Shown: one piece after another, positions 48,236-61,066 of the stretch | How the letters are laid out: the number at the start of each line of letters is the position of its first letter | Numbering within the stretch: the first letter of the stretch is position 1 | Source: Hoplostethus atlanticus | Lineage: Eukaryota; Chordata; Actinopteri; Trachichthyiformes; Trachichthyidae | Length of the DNA: 64,000 bases | Reading direction: 5' to 3' | Assembly: GCA_034670405.1 (NCBI GenBank) | Contig: JAXDDX010000057.1 | Coordinates: 248,001-312,000 of the forward strand | Notes under the pieces: model-generated | Databases searched by the model: none | What the model saw: only the letters and a program-made list of their open reading frames with translations | Told to the model about the DNA's origin: nothing | Position numbers and translations under genes: made by a program

Positions 48236-48760
48236 CCTGGTAGAAATCATTTCCTGCGCCGCCTGTGCCCGGCTGGACGGCGAGCCCGAAGCGCAGCGAT
48301 GCCACCAAAGTCACCAAAAAGTTTGGCGCATCATTGATCTGCATGGAGAGATCAAATGAGACGAGAGAGACCGTTTCCCAGAAAAAAAACAGAAACTTGG
48401 TTTGCGACCATAAATAAATAAGTAGCAATGGAGCCGCTGTCAGGTCGCCGTGTGCGCTGCAGACTGGACTCCCACACCTGCCGAGGGCCCCTGGGTGTCT
48501 TGTCCTGTCCCCGTCCGCAAGGTGTAAACAAGAGCACGGGGATCAACGCGGAGCACAATGCCAGCCTCCGGACTACCAGTCCCCGCCCGGCCAATCATAG
48601 ACCATCCTCCTCCTCCTCCTGCTCTCAGAGTGAATGCTGAACAAGTGAAGGTAAACTAGCGGCAAGCGAGGAGGAGATGATGGGAGGGGAGAGATGGAAA
48701 ACCCGGACCCCAGAGCGCACAGCCCCGGTCTGGATTCACCGAGGCTGAGTCACTAAGGTT
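48236..48760 (-). promoter_or_regulatory. unc5b: Putative unc5b promoter, CpG-rich
   Basis: CpG-rich sequence (48255-48300 and 48425-48725) contrasts with the AT-rich surroundings. GCCCGGCCAATCA at about 48585-48597 holds a CCAAT box next to a GC box, and GAGGAGGAG tracts lie beside it. No good TATA box is present. The position 350-850 bp upstream of the ATG suits a vertebrate developmental receptor promoter. The start site was not located. Confidence 0.45.
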
Positions 48761-48815
48761 TTATTATAGACAAGTGAGGTTGATTCTTGAATATGTGGAG
48801 GGTTTTTATCTGACT

Positions 48816-48870
48816 CTATCTATCTATCTATCTATCTATCTATACATCTATCTATCAATACATCTATCTG
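48816..48870. repeat. (CTAT)n microsatellite
   Basis: About eight perfect CTAT units followed by imperfect ones. Confidence 0.94.
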
Positions 48871-49512
48871 TGTTTTTTTCAGTGGTTCACTATACATATA
48901 GTCTTAAATCCAACAACTTACTAGACCAGTCCCCTTTCTCTATTGCTGCCACTATCTAATAGCAATATGGGTTGCCCTCTTGATCCTATCTAAAGAAATC
49001 CAGTGTGGTTTATGAGAACATTTAATTCTTGTCAATCTAGCCTTCCTGCATCCACATCCCTTAGTCCTAGTTAAGTGCTGCTCCTGGTGGCCACAAGAGA
49101 GCACCATTTCATAAATGAGCCTGTTTCCAGTGGAGAGACCCAAAATCCGTTGGGTCCTCTGCAGCCCCCTCATTAAAATAAATGGCATTCCCTGTCTGAT
49201 GGGCAGTGGTGATAACCTCTGACCTCTGACTGGTGAGGTGAACAGTGGGCCACTGCCCCACAGCTTTGTTTTTGCGTCGTATTAAAGTCGGTTGTTCTTC
49301 TGCAAACTGATGAGCTAATAGATCACACATGTCTCAGCCCAATTCGGTGACATGCATTGTACACCAAAAGCTGTGATCTAGTGTTTGCACATACCAACCA
49401 AAGTGGTAATCAGTGTGTTTTTGCACTGCACGTCCCAGAGATCACTTGGCAGTAGTGCCTTCTGTAATGTGACGTCTTTTTTCTGTTTTCTGCTCATGCT
49501 AACCACTGAGTT
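48871..49512. other. Upstream flank of unc5b, no recognised element
   Basis: Mixed-composition sequence with no coding pattern. Confidence 0.5.
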
Positions 49513-49665
49513 CTTCTTCTATTTATTCCAAACAAACCACTGTTGCTCCTGCTCGAAATGGTAAACGCATCACTTCCTGTGCACCAGAGGATTTTTCCCA
49601 GGAAAGACCTACCTGACACTGGGTGTTTAGAGCACCAATGTAAAAGCTTTAGGTTGAATTATTAT
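49513..49665 (+). repeat. Dispersed repeat, copy B
   Basis: Matches 39155-39400 in two blocks separated by spacers of different length (see copy A). The shared order shows common descent. Confidence 0.65.
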
Positions 49666-50599
49666 TGTGTTTTATCAACCAGCAATAAAGAGTAGCAAAA
49701 TGGAACTTTATTTATGAAAATGCCACACATTAATACTTTCCCACACAATGCCTTTAAAGGGCTGTGACACTTTCTGGCTCATACTAAGTTTAGAGTTTAA
49801 CCTTTCTGTCACCATGTCACACTGATGGTCAGTGAAAACGGGGTTTGACTGGGACTTTGAGATTGGATAAACAGCACAAAAGGTTAAATGCTTAAAAGTA
49901 AAATAAAATACTAAACAGATTTACAGAGTAAATCCCTGATTTTAAACATTGGGTTAGAGAGGGAGCGAGAGAGAGAGGGAGAGAGAGAGAGAGAGCATGC
50001 ATGCTGTTGAGCCTAAAGCCAGGCCCTTTCTAAGATGTGACAGTATCTGGCAACAGAGCAGCGTTGCTGTACTTTTCTCAAATCCAACTTCAAAGGTCAT
50101 AATCCGTCTGGACAAGTGATGACTCCCAGTTCCTCCATCCCCCGATGACAATTATCCTGTTTCCTGGAGCACAGAATATGCTCTGGATTATTTATTTATT
50201 CCCTAAATCTTTATTGTGAGTGGAGCAAAAGAGAGCTGGGAAGAGAGTGACAGAGAGAGGGAGAGAGGGAGAGGGAGAGAGGCTATCCGTGAAATGGGGG
50301 GCGGAGGTGATGTTTGAGACACCCATTCGCCTTGTTGGAGCTGCAAATCTTCTGTTTACATGTCTGTGCATGTTGTGGTTTCTGTGGTGTGGTGAGCCTG
50401 TAATGCTGCTCTGCTGTTCTTCTAATAATTGCGTCCTCAGCTTTATGAGTAAACTCAGTAAGGTCTTACATGACATCATCCTCAATCATTTGCACATTTG
50501 TTTTTTAGTCCTTTATCGCCGGTGTTGGTTCTCACTCGCTGTGGGGTTTTTATGTGACTATCTTTGGTGACATGTATCCTACCTTGATGAGGTCATGGA

Positions 50600-51160
50600 A
50601 GATGTTAACACCCTCCATTACAACAGCACGCTCTAATTAAACAGGTCGCCTCTCTTCCCCCGTCTCCAACACACATCCTCAGTAATTACAGAGACGATGA
50701 CAACGTTGAACGTAGCATAAGTTATTATTTTGCTCTGCCGTGTGCTAAGACTAATTGAAGATATAAGTCAAGGGCACCCGATGGGAAACTAGAGAGGGAA
50801 GCTGGGGGAAAGCAGAGTCATAATCGAGTGGGATGAAACTCATATGCAGTGCACTATACAGAGACAATGAGAAAGCTAGGACTATTATTAAGGCATAATA
50901 GCTTAGCCTTCAAGGACTGTTTAGCACCACGGACTCCCCTTTGCTTTGTGTTGCAGTCTTGACATAAAAAGGATCAAACTGGCTATCTCTGTAAAACAGA
51001 GGGGGCCTAAAAATAGGAGGCTTGCTCTAGAAGTTGCCGAGGAGATAATTGAATATTATTTTCAGGAATGATTAAGTTGACCTATCCAGTAGACTAATTA
51101 TTTCTTGCAGGCCAGAGGAGAATTTGTTTAATAGATTTTGGTAGCAGTGAATAAAGAAAC
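50600..51160. promoter_or_regulatory. Candidate conserved non-coding region upstream of unc5b
   Basis: About 560 bp free of simple repeats, with CTCTAATTAAAC, GACTAATTGAAG, GATAATTGAATATTA and GACTAATTATTTC. These are TAATTR homeodomain cores at intervals in otherwise complex sequence, 2.5-3 kb upstream of the putative promoter. Confidence 0.28.
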
Positions 51161-51436
51161 TAAAACAGCCAATCTGCAGGCGTTCTGCTGACCAACAAAA
51201 CATCATCCGTAGAAAAATGAACAATACCGATCGTGAGAATTTTGCTCGGGCGATCGCGTATCCTTTCCGGCGGTGTTACCAGAGCGGTATCCTTCTCCGT
51301 CAATTTCATTGGACATGTTTAAGGGTCTTTGTTCAGCTTGTAAACGCTTTACTCACAGTCTACTCACAATGCACTGCCTCGTATTTGGGTTGTGCATGAT
51401 GATGTACATGTGCTAGGCTATGCTTGCGATTGGTAG

Positions 51437-51520
51437 TGTGTGTGTGTGTGTGTGTGTGTGTGCATACTTGCATGTGTGTGAAAGTGTGTGTGGGTGTGTG
51501 CGTGTGCGTGTGTGAGAGAG

Positions 51521-51604
<84 letters not shown>
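51437..51604. repeat. (GT)n and (GA)n(GT)n compound microsatellite
   Basis: GT units at 51437-51461, then GA-rich sequence passing into about 17 GA units and about 17 GT units (51529-51604). Confidence 0.95.
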
Positions 51605-51608
<4 letters not shown>

Positions 51609-54600
51609 GTCAGTGTGCATCGACTTCACCTGTCCTCCACCGTTGTAATCCCTAGGTACACCTGGGCCTTTGGGCTTCAGGGCTTTTAGCAGATTGCATA
51701 TGTCAGACTTAGGACAATTACACTGATTGTTGCCCTAGAAACTCTGCTCTCCCTTTGCTTCTGGGGGGGGAAAAAAAGTTAATAAAATTAAAGGTGACAG
51801 AACAATGTGGAAAATGAGAGAATCTGTCCACAGGCTGCCTCTAATACATCTAACACCACTACGATGTACAGAAACAGCAACTTGGCAAACAACTCAAAAT
51901 GGCTTTCAAGTACATAAAAATCGGTTCCATCACTGCAAATTCAAAACCTTTAATCAAGTTTATCTAGACCTGGAAGAGGAAATGGCTGAAGTGTCTAGCT
52001 CTTCTCTCATCCTCATGCCAGCCCTCACAAGCACATTTCAATCTAAATAGAGAACTCATCAGCCCCGAACATCTTACAGCGGCTGATTTACTTGCTCTAT
52101 TGGATTTACCTTCATGTCCAAATTATATTGGTTGATTTTCAGAAAAGATAGGAAGTTAATGCGCATCTTATTCTCTAATGGCCACGATGAGACCGAGCCC
52201 TCCTCTCAGCCCTATAGAGGCATCATTAGTAAACATTTCATAGAAGTCTGGGGAGCTACATGATCATTTGTGCAGAATACCCGGGCAAGAGTTTAGAAAG
52301 CGATATCAGTCCCTCGAGGAGATTACAGCTCTGTTTCATAACTCCAGTATGTTAAGGTAGGGGGACGTAAACAACTGCAGGATTCTACAGTATGTAACGT
52401 GTGCTTGATGCACATTTGAAGGCAGGGACATGAAAGCCCCCAAAACCCCCCCTGCCTTTATCTAACCCGCTTTATATGAGACCCACTGTTTGTTTTACAT
52501 GTTATAATTGTCTTATTGAGACGCGTCTTCAAAAAGAGTGTTTATATGTGTTAGTAAGGAACGGAGAGAGGGAGAGACGTGTATAAACGGAAGTGTTGTT
52601 CTGTGGTGGCGACACTCGGCGGCGTGATGAAAGTGTGTGAACATTAATTAAACATAACATCTGTTGATAGACTTCACTGGCAGCTCTGAAGCTGAAAATC
52701 AAACAATTAGCTGTTAGAAAACCATGATGTCACCGGCGTGTTATATCAAATGAAGAAAAAAAAAAGGTTCAGTTTACTGATCGGGAAGGGGAAAAAAGAA
52801 AAACCTCACACTGGATCTTGCCTCCAGTAAGGTTTACTTGTGCGGTGTTTCAACCCATTTGTCAAGTCTCAGTTTATTAGTCCTGATACAAACTATGAAT
52901 GCAATTTTTGTTTATGATAAGGGGCATAAGGGGCGTTGTTGAGCGATGATATTTCATTAGGGAAACATTATGTGTACTTCATAATATTGGCTGCTCAGCA
53001 CATTCCCTGTGCTCTGAGTCCGGACTTGATTTTATGGTAGTGCAGGGCTTTGGGACACTGTAAGTCAGTGTTTCATCTATGAGAGCAACATTATGGCTTC
53101 GTTTCTGTATGTGCTCGTGTGTGTGTTGTGCGTTTATGTGTCTAGATTAATGACCACTGGCATAAGAAATGCCACCGACTAGCGTTTTACACAAACAACT
53201 TCTAGTTTTGTGACGATGTAGGGAAACGCCTCAGGGTGGAAACATGACTTTTGCTGTCCTCTGAAACTCCCTCCATCCCTCCCTCTCTTCATCATCCATC
53301 GCTGCTGTTCACCTGTGCCACCTCACTAATGATCGCTCAGCGGCTGTGAGTCTACCATGCATCATTTACCATGAGCTCCGGAGAGGGAGCGAGAGAGGGA
53401 GAAAAGAGAAAGGCAGGAGAGGAAAGATATTCTCTGTGTATGCAGGAGGAGAGAGCGAAAGAGAGAAACAACGATATCCAGAAAGGTAAGAAGGAGTAAG
53501 GAGACGGGGCTGACAGAGGCGCAGACAGTGTGAGAGAAGCATGTGCTACAAAGGCAATGAAAAGGGAGAAGGTGAGAATGGGCTGGAGGGGACCAGGAGG
53601 CCCATTTTATTAATCACAGCCTTGATCTGGTGGGAAATGCTGACAGCTCCTCGATGGAAATAATAATCGAGAGTTGCAGCCACTGCACTTCTACCTACCG
53701 CGGAGAATGGGCGGAAACCGAGCCAAAACATCCTCAAGTGAACAAAACAACCGTCTTAATGTAATATACAGTATGTATGTGAGATTAATAGAAGCAGAAT
53801 TTGGAGTTCCTAGTCTGGATGTGACTCCATGACTTGCCACAGTACAACAGCTGATGATTTCTATGAGCCAAAACAATTAAGTGTTAAAATCTACCATGCC
53901 AGGCATAAAGACAGAGAAAAGTTCAATAGGGCTCAGTGACAAATTTTCCACTTTCTTTGTGCAAGCCGAATGAACACTATTATTAAGTGTCTGACTAGAC
54001 AGCCAATCAAGTCGATAATAATAGGTTGGTTTTCTCCAGGCAGAGGGTAGATAACACAGGCGCTGACCTCGCAGTACAGGCAGCCAGCGGTCATCTTATT
54101 AGCCTATAAAAAAAGCTCAGGTGTGGGTGTGCTCTGTTTGCCTGGGCATGGTCTCCCATCACACCAATATCACCTCATTTCTAGAGGTGGGAGCTAAGAC
54201 TGCCAGGGTGATGGGGGAGATGAGGAAGAAATAGTGTGGGTAGGAGGAGGGAAAGCAGGGGAAATGGTAGCAGATGACTGGGCACGTCATCTTTCTAGAG
54301 GAATATGATTGCACTCGACAAAGATACGACAACATGTGTGTTATGAGATAAAATAAATATTGATCCCATTCCTTCTGCATACGGATAATGCACCAGCTAC
54401 TTTGAGCACAGTGGCCTTTTCACAAATTGCATCAGACAACTGTAAACGGGGTTAACCAGTGTAGAGGGGTTGTTAGAGTAACCGGAGGCTAAAGATGATA
54501 ATCACAGGTAAGATGCGTCTTCTTCTGTGTCTCTGACCTTTTCAGAATGGTAGTTGAGGCGCTCTCGCTTTTTCGAGGGATGCAAATCTTACTGCAGTTG

Positions 54601-55740
54601 TTAGTCAAATCCATACAAAGCAGCAGTCGCGTTTCAGTTGAGGTTGACTCCACACGAGCCTCAGACGAGGAAGAGGAGGTGTACGCAGCATGGAATAAGG
54701 TGCATATTGTTACAATCATACAGTCTTTGTTATAAGCATCCAACAGTGATGCAGAGCATTTCCAGTGACTCATGGCAAACCCATTTCACCAGCGATTAAA
54801 ATGAAATATCGCTCTATTGTGGAGCTTTACTTGTAGCTGACTTAAATGACAAAGGGGCAAAAAAGCAGACCATTTAAAAAGATACAGACACCACAGTGTA
54901 GATAGCACAGCATTGTATTGACTAAGTAACAGAATGAAAGTTTGATATATGAGCCACTTCTAATAAAGTCATATGAAGAGAATGACAAAGCGGCCCGGGA
55001 ACTGTAACAAAAAAAGATGTATGATATATGATCTCGCTAAAGATCCTAAAATTTGAGTTTGTCTTTTTTGTCCGACCCTCTAAAGCAACTATGTAGGAGA
55101 GCGATGGAGAAAGAATAGAGGACCACTGTGCTGTAAAGGAGGTCATAACCCGAGATGGATTTAACAAGCAAGTCTCACACCAGCTCATAGGAGGTAGACA
55201 GGAGTTGGAGAGGTGGACATCTGATGCCAGAGTCACAGCTGCCTCTACATGATTGTTATTTGAAGAATCAGACATGATTAAAGTTATTTGGACAATAATC
55301 CCGTTTCGTCTGAATTGCAGGACCTCCTTGGAAATGGTACAAAGACCAGCTGTGCTATAGGAAGTAATCCTGTGAGGTGAAACATTCCAGAGCGGTAAGG
55401 ATGTGAACTTGAAACATCACACTCTTAGTCCTTCTGCTGTCAAATTGCCTCTGTTCAGGCTTTACAGAGGCTTCTTCTGCAACTAGAGGAGACAAAGGAA
55501 CAATCATACTACTAACACTCTGAGTAAGCATGCTCCTGGGTTCCCATATTCCCTTTGGAGGGCACACAACAGCCTTTCATCTCTCCTCTCTTCTCTAGAT
55601 CCATCCTCTCATCTCTCTGTTTTATGTTCTGCTTTCTGAGCAGGGTTCAAGCACTGGGGACCAGTTTAAATACCTGAGGTTCCCACTGCAGTGCTCCAAC
55701 GAGCCAGAGCATACAGTGAAACAGTAAAAGTGCACGGATT
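51605..55740. other. Intergenic stretch without recognised elements
   Basis: About 4.1 kb of mixed, partly AT-rich sequence with a GA-rich patch at 53375-53470. No coding exon, RNA gene or mobile element could be supported. Confidence 0.5.
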
Positions 55741-56047
55741 CGCTCATTTCATTTATTTCGGGCTGTTACACACATATTCACGTTGAATATTCTCCCCCTT
55801 CTTTTTTTTACTGAAGTATATTAAAGGAAGGATTGTTACACTAGATGTACTGGACCCATGTAAAAGGACACAAATGATGAAACCTAGAACATGATATTCC
55901 AGCACTATGTGATGCAGCTTTCCCAATACACCAATGTCCAAATCAATAAAAAAAAAAGCAAAATAAATGAAAGGAAGGAGGCTGCACCTGGGTCGATAGA
56001 CTCGCAGGTGATTGAGAGGAAATGGGAGCTGTGTTGTGCTTTCTGTA

Positions 56048-56048
<1 letters not shown>

Positions 56049-56087
<39 letters not shown>

Positions 56088-56100
56088 CGTGTGTGTGTGT
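56049..56100. repeat. (GT)n microsatellite
   Basis: About 17 GT units, then an imperfect continuation. Confidence 0.94.
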
Positions 56101-56454
56101 ACAATAGTGTGCATTCGTGGATATGCTTAACAAGTATGTTGCATGGATATATGTGTGTATTGAGACTGCGAATGTCTTTCTTGTGGTATATCTTGTGGTT
56201 ACTGATCTCTTGTTTGGTATCGACTCTGTTTGAGTTTTCTACAGGAAGTATTGTTCAGGAGAACAGGGAGAGCTCTTTGCTGCAGACAGACCTTAAAGTC
56301 CATCAATAAAACAGAAAGAGAGACCACTGAAAGAAAAACTGAAGAGAAACAAAACCCCCCAATGGGATTCAAAATACCTGCAACAATAAAGACAATACTA
56401 AAGACAATACTAAAAAAAATCTAGTTTTCACACTCCAAACGTATGCGGATGTGA

Positions 56455-56690
56455 AACACGTGTTCAGTCGTTTCTTTATTAATTGGATGCCACCATATTA
56501 ATCTCATGCTTCTACAAATACAATTATATGGATTAGATAAGGAGACATAATCTGCTGTTCAATCCTCATTACTATGGTGATTAATCCGCACTGATTATCT
56601 CATTTTAATTAACAGAATGACTCAAAATACTCCCCAAAACGCTTCCTGATAGTAGTGAGTGACGTTTAGATATATTTAGTGCACACTGGA
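56455..56690. promoter_or_regulatory. Candidate enhancer with homeodomain and GATA motifs
   Basis: Within about 150 bp occur TTATTAATTGG, ATTAATCTC, GGATTAGATAAGG (OTX-type GGATTA overlapping an AGATAAGG GATA site), TGATTAATCCGC (a second OTX/PITX core), TGATTATCTC and TTTTAATTAAC. The density and variety are unlike the surrounding DNA. It lies about 8.6 kb upstream of the unc5b start codon. Function is inferred. Confidence 0.35.
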
Positions 56691-57560
56691 AGCATTATTG
56701 GTTGTTGTGCACGTGTGTGTGTGTGTGTGTGTTAGTGTGTTCTACGTGTGTGTGCATGGCCTCCTGGTTGGTTTTACCTGGCTGACATGGATTGTCAGGT
56801 GGTTGTAATTAGATTACACAATCACAAACGTCCCAATCAGGGCTCATGCATATTTCATCCCCCTGCCTGGCTTCCATAATTACTTAATTAATTCCCAGCT
56901 CTACGGAGATAGGCCAGCTCTAATCCCCCAGCCTCCCCTGGGGCTTCCCAGGCCCGCTATAGATGTCCTGTCCCAGGATGCACCGCAGCAGAATAGAGGG
57001 AGACATCCTGAACGGTGGTGTGGACTGTAACCATGGAGCTAAATCTGCTCTGTTCGGAAAAGACTTCTCCCCTCCCTCTCTTTTCTCCCCCAATGTTTGC
57101 TTGGTAATCTAGGCTGAGGGCAGGAGTTGGGGTTCTACTTCCCAATAAAGTTCTCAGCCGGGATTGTCCGGAGGCAAAATGTTTCCATGCCACTCTAGCA
57201 CTGCATCGTGGGTCACATTCAGCCGCTACACTCTGTATGGCAGTGATCCTCAACGCCGATCCTCCTGGTTTTCTATCCTACCAGGTAGTTAACTGCATTC
57301 ACCTGGCATCCCAGTCTTTGATTAGACAGCTAGAATGAAGTACCTGGCAGAATAGAAAACCAGCAGTATCACACCTAATCACACAAAATATGTAGAGACA
57401 GATAAGGAAACAAAAGGACAGCATACTAACACATTTGGATATATACACATTGAATAATAGACTAGTGGGTTCTACATTCTCAGATTCCCATCCAAAACCT
57501 CTTTTTAGATCATGTGCAAACCACATTTAAACATCTATTTTGTGTTTTTGTCGGCCTGTC
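56691..57560. other. Intergenic stretch without a recognised gene
   Basis: Contains a short GT array near 56713-56731 and TAATTA motifs at about 56806-56890. No coding pattern. Confidence 0.5.
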
Positions 57561-57569
57561 ACAATGCTA

Positions 57570-58110
57570 ACCATGTTATCCTTTAAGGAGTTTGCCTATC
57601 TCCACTGTCAACACACTTCAAAATGGTAAGAATTAATGACGCTTTAATGCTGACAAGGATTAAGAGAGACTGAAAACAGAGGTAGTGAGTAAGCCGTAGC
57701 CCACACGTACCCAGAATGCCTCTGTGCATCTGTGGCAAAGGAATAGGATTTTACAGTGATAGAACAGTCATATTAACAGTCATGACTAATAGTAACAGTC
57801 ATAAGCTACACAGCATTAATTCCCATTTGGCCTTCAAAGTAAAGTCTAATGAACTCAGCATGCGATTCCTACCGGACCAGGAGCTACTTAATCGCTGATG
57901 AATGAATACAAGCAAGCATAGCAACACTTATTTAATCACACCCCTGGCCTCCATGGTAATGGCAAATAACATCTATTACTGGAATTATGTTGACCCAATA
58001 TGCACGAGTCCATGGCCTTTCCTCCCTTGCATTCATTTGAAAAATGTTCTGTCAAGTATTAGGCTGTAATTAGTAATTATCTGTGGATTCAAATGATTTC
58101 ATTTGAGCAC
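57570..58110. promoter_or_regulatory. Candidate conserved non-coding region
   Basis: Repeat-free AT-rich sequence with AGAATTAATGACGC, ACAGCATTAATTCCC, CTGTAATTAGTAATTATC and GATTAATTATGTG. Same reasoning as for the 56.5-kb element, with weaker motif grouping. Confidence 0.25.
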
Positions 58111-58839
58111 TTTAACAGATTAATTATGTGTCCGTTGAGAGAAGAAATCACCACAGTTGCAGTGGCGGTGTGTCAACACCGTGCAGAAGGACCGGTCACC
58201 CGCTGCCACTGGTCTGCCTTTGTGCTCTGCTGTGCGAGTCCCCATAGTGGGACTCAAGTGATCAAGTGTTTCCATGGAGAGAGAGAGAAAGGGAGGACAA
58301 AAAAGAGGAGAAAGGGAGCGAGCTGCAGAGAAAGAGAGAGACCAGAGACACGTTTTGCACTCTCCAATCAATCAATGATTTGACTATGGGCTAAATCCAT
58401 GTTGATAATTAGCCAATCAGAGCAGGTTGTGTGGTGGGAGCTTGTCAGGCGGGTGCCTAGAGGCCCTCAGGGGACGTGAACTGTCTTTTCCCTTCATTAA
58501 CTCCCCTCGTCCTCTCCCCTTGTCCGCCTGATCCTGCGAGCGGCCGGGGCTGCTGGGTAATTCAGTCTCCAGTCTATGAGGTGACCCCACGCCGCAGGGC
58601 TGAGGGAGCCGAGGATACAACACTTCTTTTTAACCTCTCTCTGACTCCCTTTCTCCCTGTTTCTGGAACCACTGCACTGCTGTCTGTTGTTGCCTCTCTG
58701 CCTCTCCGGTTGTGCTCAAATGGTCTAAATACCAGGACCCTTTTTTTTGCTTTTCTCTGACCTTCCTCATATACTTTAGATGCAGAGGTCGAAGAAAAGT
58801 CAAAGGATGCTGACTTTCTCTTTTTGTGTTTTTGTCTGA

Positions 58840-58871
<32 letters not shown>

Positions 58872-61017
58872 ATATCCGTAGCGATGCAATTTCCTCCCAG
58901 CTCAGTGTTTGCAGCTCTTTATGGGCTCTTTATTGCCGTTCTTAGCTGATTGCTCATATTTATTTACAACGAATGCAGTTACGAGGTACGGATCTGAATG
59001 CAGTGGGCATATAAATGTAATGCCATCTCCCGTTAGCTCATTAGAATGGATTGCGTCGCTTTCATCTGAACATTTTTTTTTTAGGACTTTCCACGATTGC
59101 CTGTGACAAAGAACTGTTTAGGACTGAGTTGTCATGATTTGTCTCCTTGTCCATCCTTGTCCCACAGAAATCCACACCCACCCACGCATGCACACACACA
59201 CACGCACACACAGGCATCAATATGATTTCACACTATGGTTTTGCACACCTCCATTAAAACTCAGTAACAATGTGATTATTGCCTGTGACAAATGAAGAGG
59301 TTATATTCAAACTATTAAACAGCTCATAGCTTTTGATGGGAGACATATATGATGAGTTGAGGTGCTTCAGATAGAGTAATGCTGTCTGTTTTGCCCTCTC
59401 TTTCTTCTCTCATTCTCCCTCCATAATGTTGATCTGCAGGTTTTGTAGTTGGAAGAAGCAAATACTTCAAACAATATCATCAGTTCACACACCCATACAC
59501 ACACACACACACACACACACTGAGCATGTTTTTCAGAATTGTGTTAATGTGTTGATTTTGAAGTGGCACAAAACATCAATTTAAATGATAATGCTATATA
59601 TATATATAGATATATATTGCATATGATAATCTGCAGGTTTTGAAGTGCTACATCCATTGAAATGATAATGCTAGATTTCATATACGCACACAATTGCTTT
59701 TGCTGTAGTATTATGTAAGATCAGAGCAGCAGATGGAGGATTGCACTTCCAGAAGCTTGCATAGGAACATCACCAACACCTCTTTTGAAACCATTAAAAT
59801 ATATATTTCTATATCAATACAACGACAGGTAAAAAATGATGGTAAAAAAAGAAACACACACACACGCGCTTTGACACACAATCACTGATGACAGCTGCAG
59901 TATGCTTCACTGAACAGCTTTGGTGACTGACAGATTGTTGCAGGTGAGCAGGTCTAAGCAGAGCGACGACTGTCACCTTTAATCTCACAAATCCACATGC
60001 ACACACACACACACACACACACAACCACCACCACTGGCGCTACAATATATTTCCTGCTCCACACCCTGCATGTCTGATTGTTATCCTGTCCTGCTGGGGA
60101 CCGGGACTACCCCAGGGGGAACCAGAGTAGAGCCAGTGACTAAATCAGTCTACCTCTCCCCAGAGACGTTTTTCTCTTCCCCCAGCGCATACACACCCAA
60201 AGTGCCGCTGTCCCATCCCATCCAATCCAGGCTCCTGCAGGGCACGCTTTAATGACTTCCCCTCGCCTTCCCCTCTCTGCATTGAGGTGAAGCTTCCATC
60301 TAAAAGGAAAGGGGGGAGATTACCATATCAGAGGTACAGATTAGTGTCTGTGGTGTGTACATGTACTGTCAGAGGGGGGTAATGAGACAAAAGGGCCTCC
60401 CTCCCCCAGCCTGAATCCCATCCCCTAGTTTAGCAGAGGAAGTTCAAATGCAACCATAGATGGAAACCCATGGCTGGAGCTCTGGTCTTTATCTGTTCTT
60501 TGCAGTTTGAGGGAGTGGCATAAATGAATTATCTTTGTTGAACCGTAATCTGCCATGTTTGATTCAATTTCAAACGATCGGGTCCAGAGTTTGGGATGAA
60601 AACGCCAGGCAATAGGGCGACGGGAATAAAGGGCCTGAAATTTCTTCGTGAACTCGGCTCGGCTCACGTGAAAAAGGTGAGCTCATAAAGTCAAAAAGTA
60701 AATTCAAAAAGTAAATGTTCTCCTTTCCGTTGCGCTCCCAGCGAGCTTCCCGCAGGTTCCGTTGGCTTTGTCCCTCGTCCAGCTGACTCAGCACTGCCCA
60801 CTGCCACCCAGTGGGAGGCCCAGGCCTGGTGTCAGTTGCGCCCCGTCCGAGTGACACTAGAGAACTGACCGACTGCCCTCCCCGTGCCGCAGGGCCGAAG
60901 AGCTCCTTACCCCCATGGATTTTTCATTTGTGGCTCTTGCAGAATCAATGTTCTGTTTTTGCCTACCCAGACAGGGACCATGGATCAGCATTTTCTTCCA
61001 TCTCTGCTTATCTCTTT
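58111..61017. other. Intergenic stretch without a recognised gene
   Basis: Pyrimidine-rich sequence at 58840-58875, short CA arrays at 59493-59520 and 60001-60023, and a TA repeat at 59595-59617. No exon or mobile element could be supported. Confidence 0.5.
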
Positions 61018-61019
61018 GT

Positions 61020-61064
<45 letters not shown>
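61018..61064. repeat. (GT)n microsatellite
   Basis: About 23 GT units. Confidence 0.96.

Positions 61065-61066
<2 letters not shown>

Noticed and set aside
48428-48640. Divergent 70-codon frame from the CpG-rich promoter
   Set aside because: Short, Ser/Arg-rich, typical of chance frames in CpG islands. No homology recognised.
51217-51399. 60-codon frame with a few clean codons upstream of a microsatellite
   Set aside because: No recognised domain, no splice signals and no neighbouring exon.
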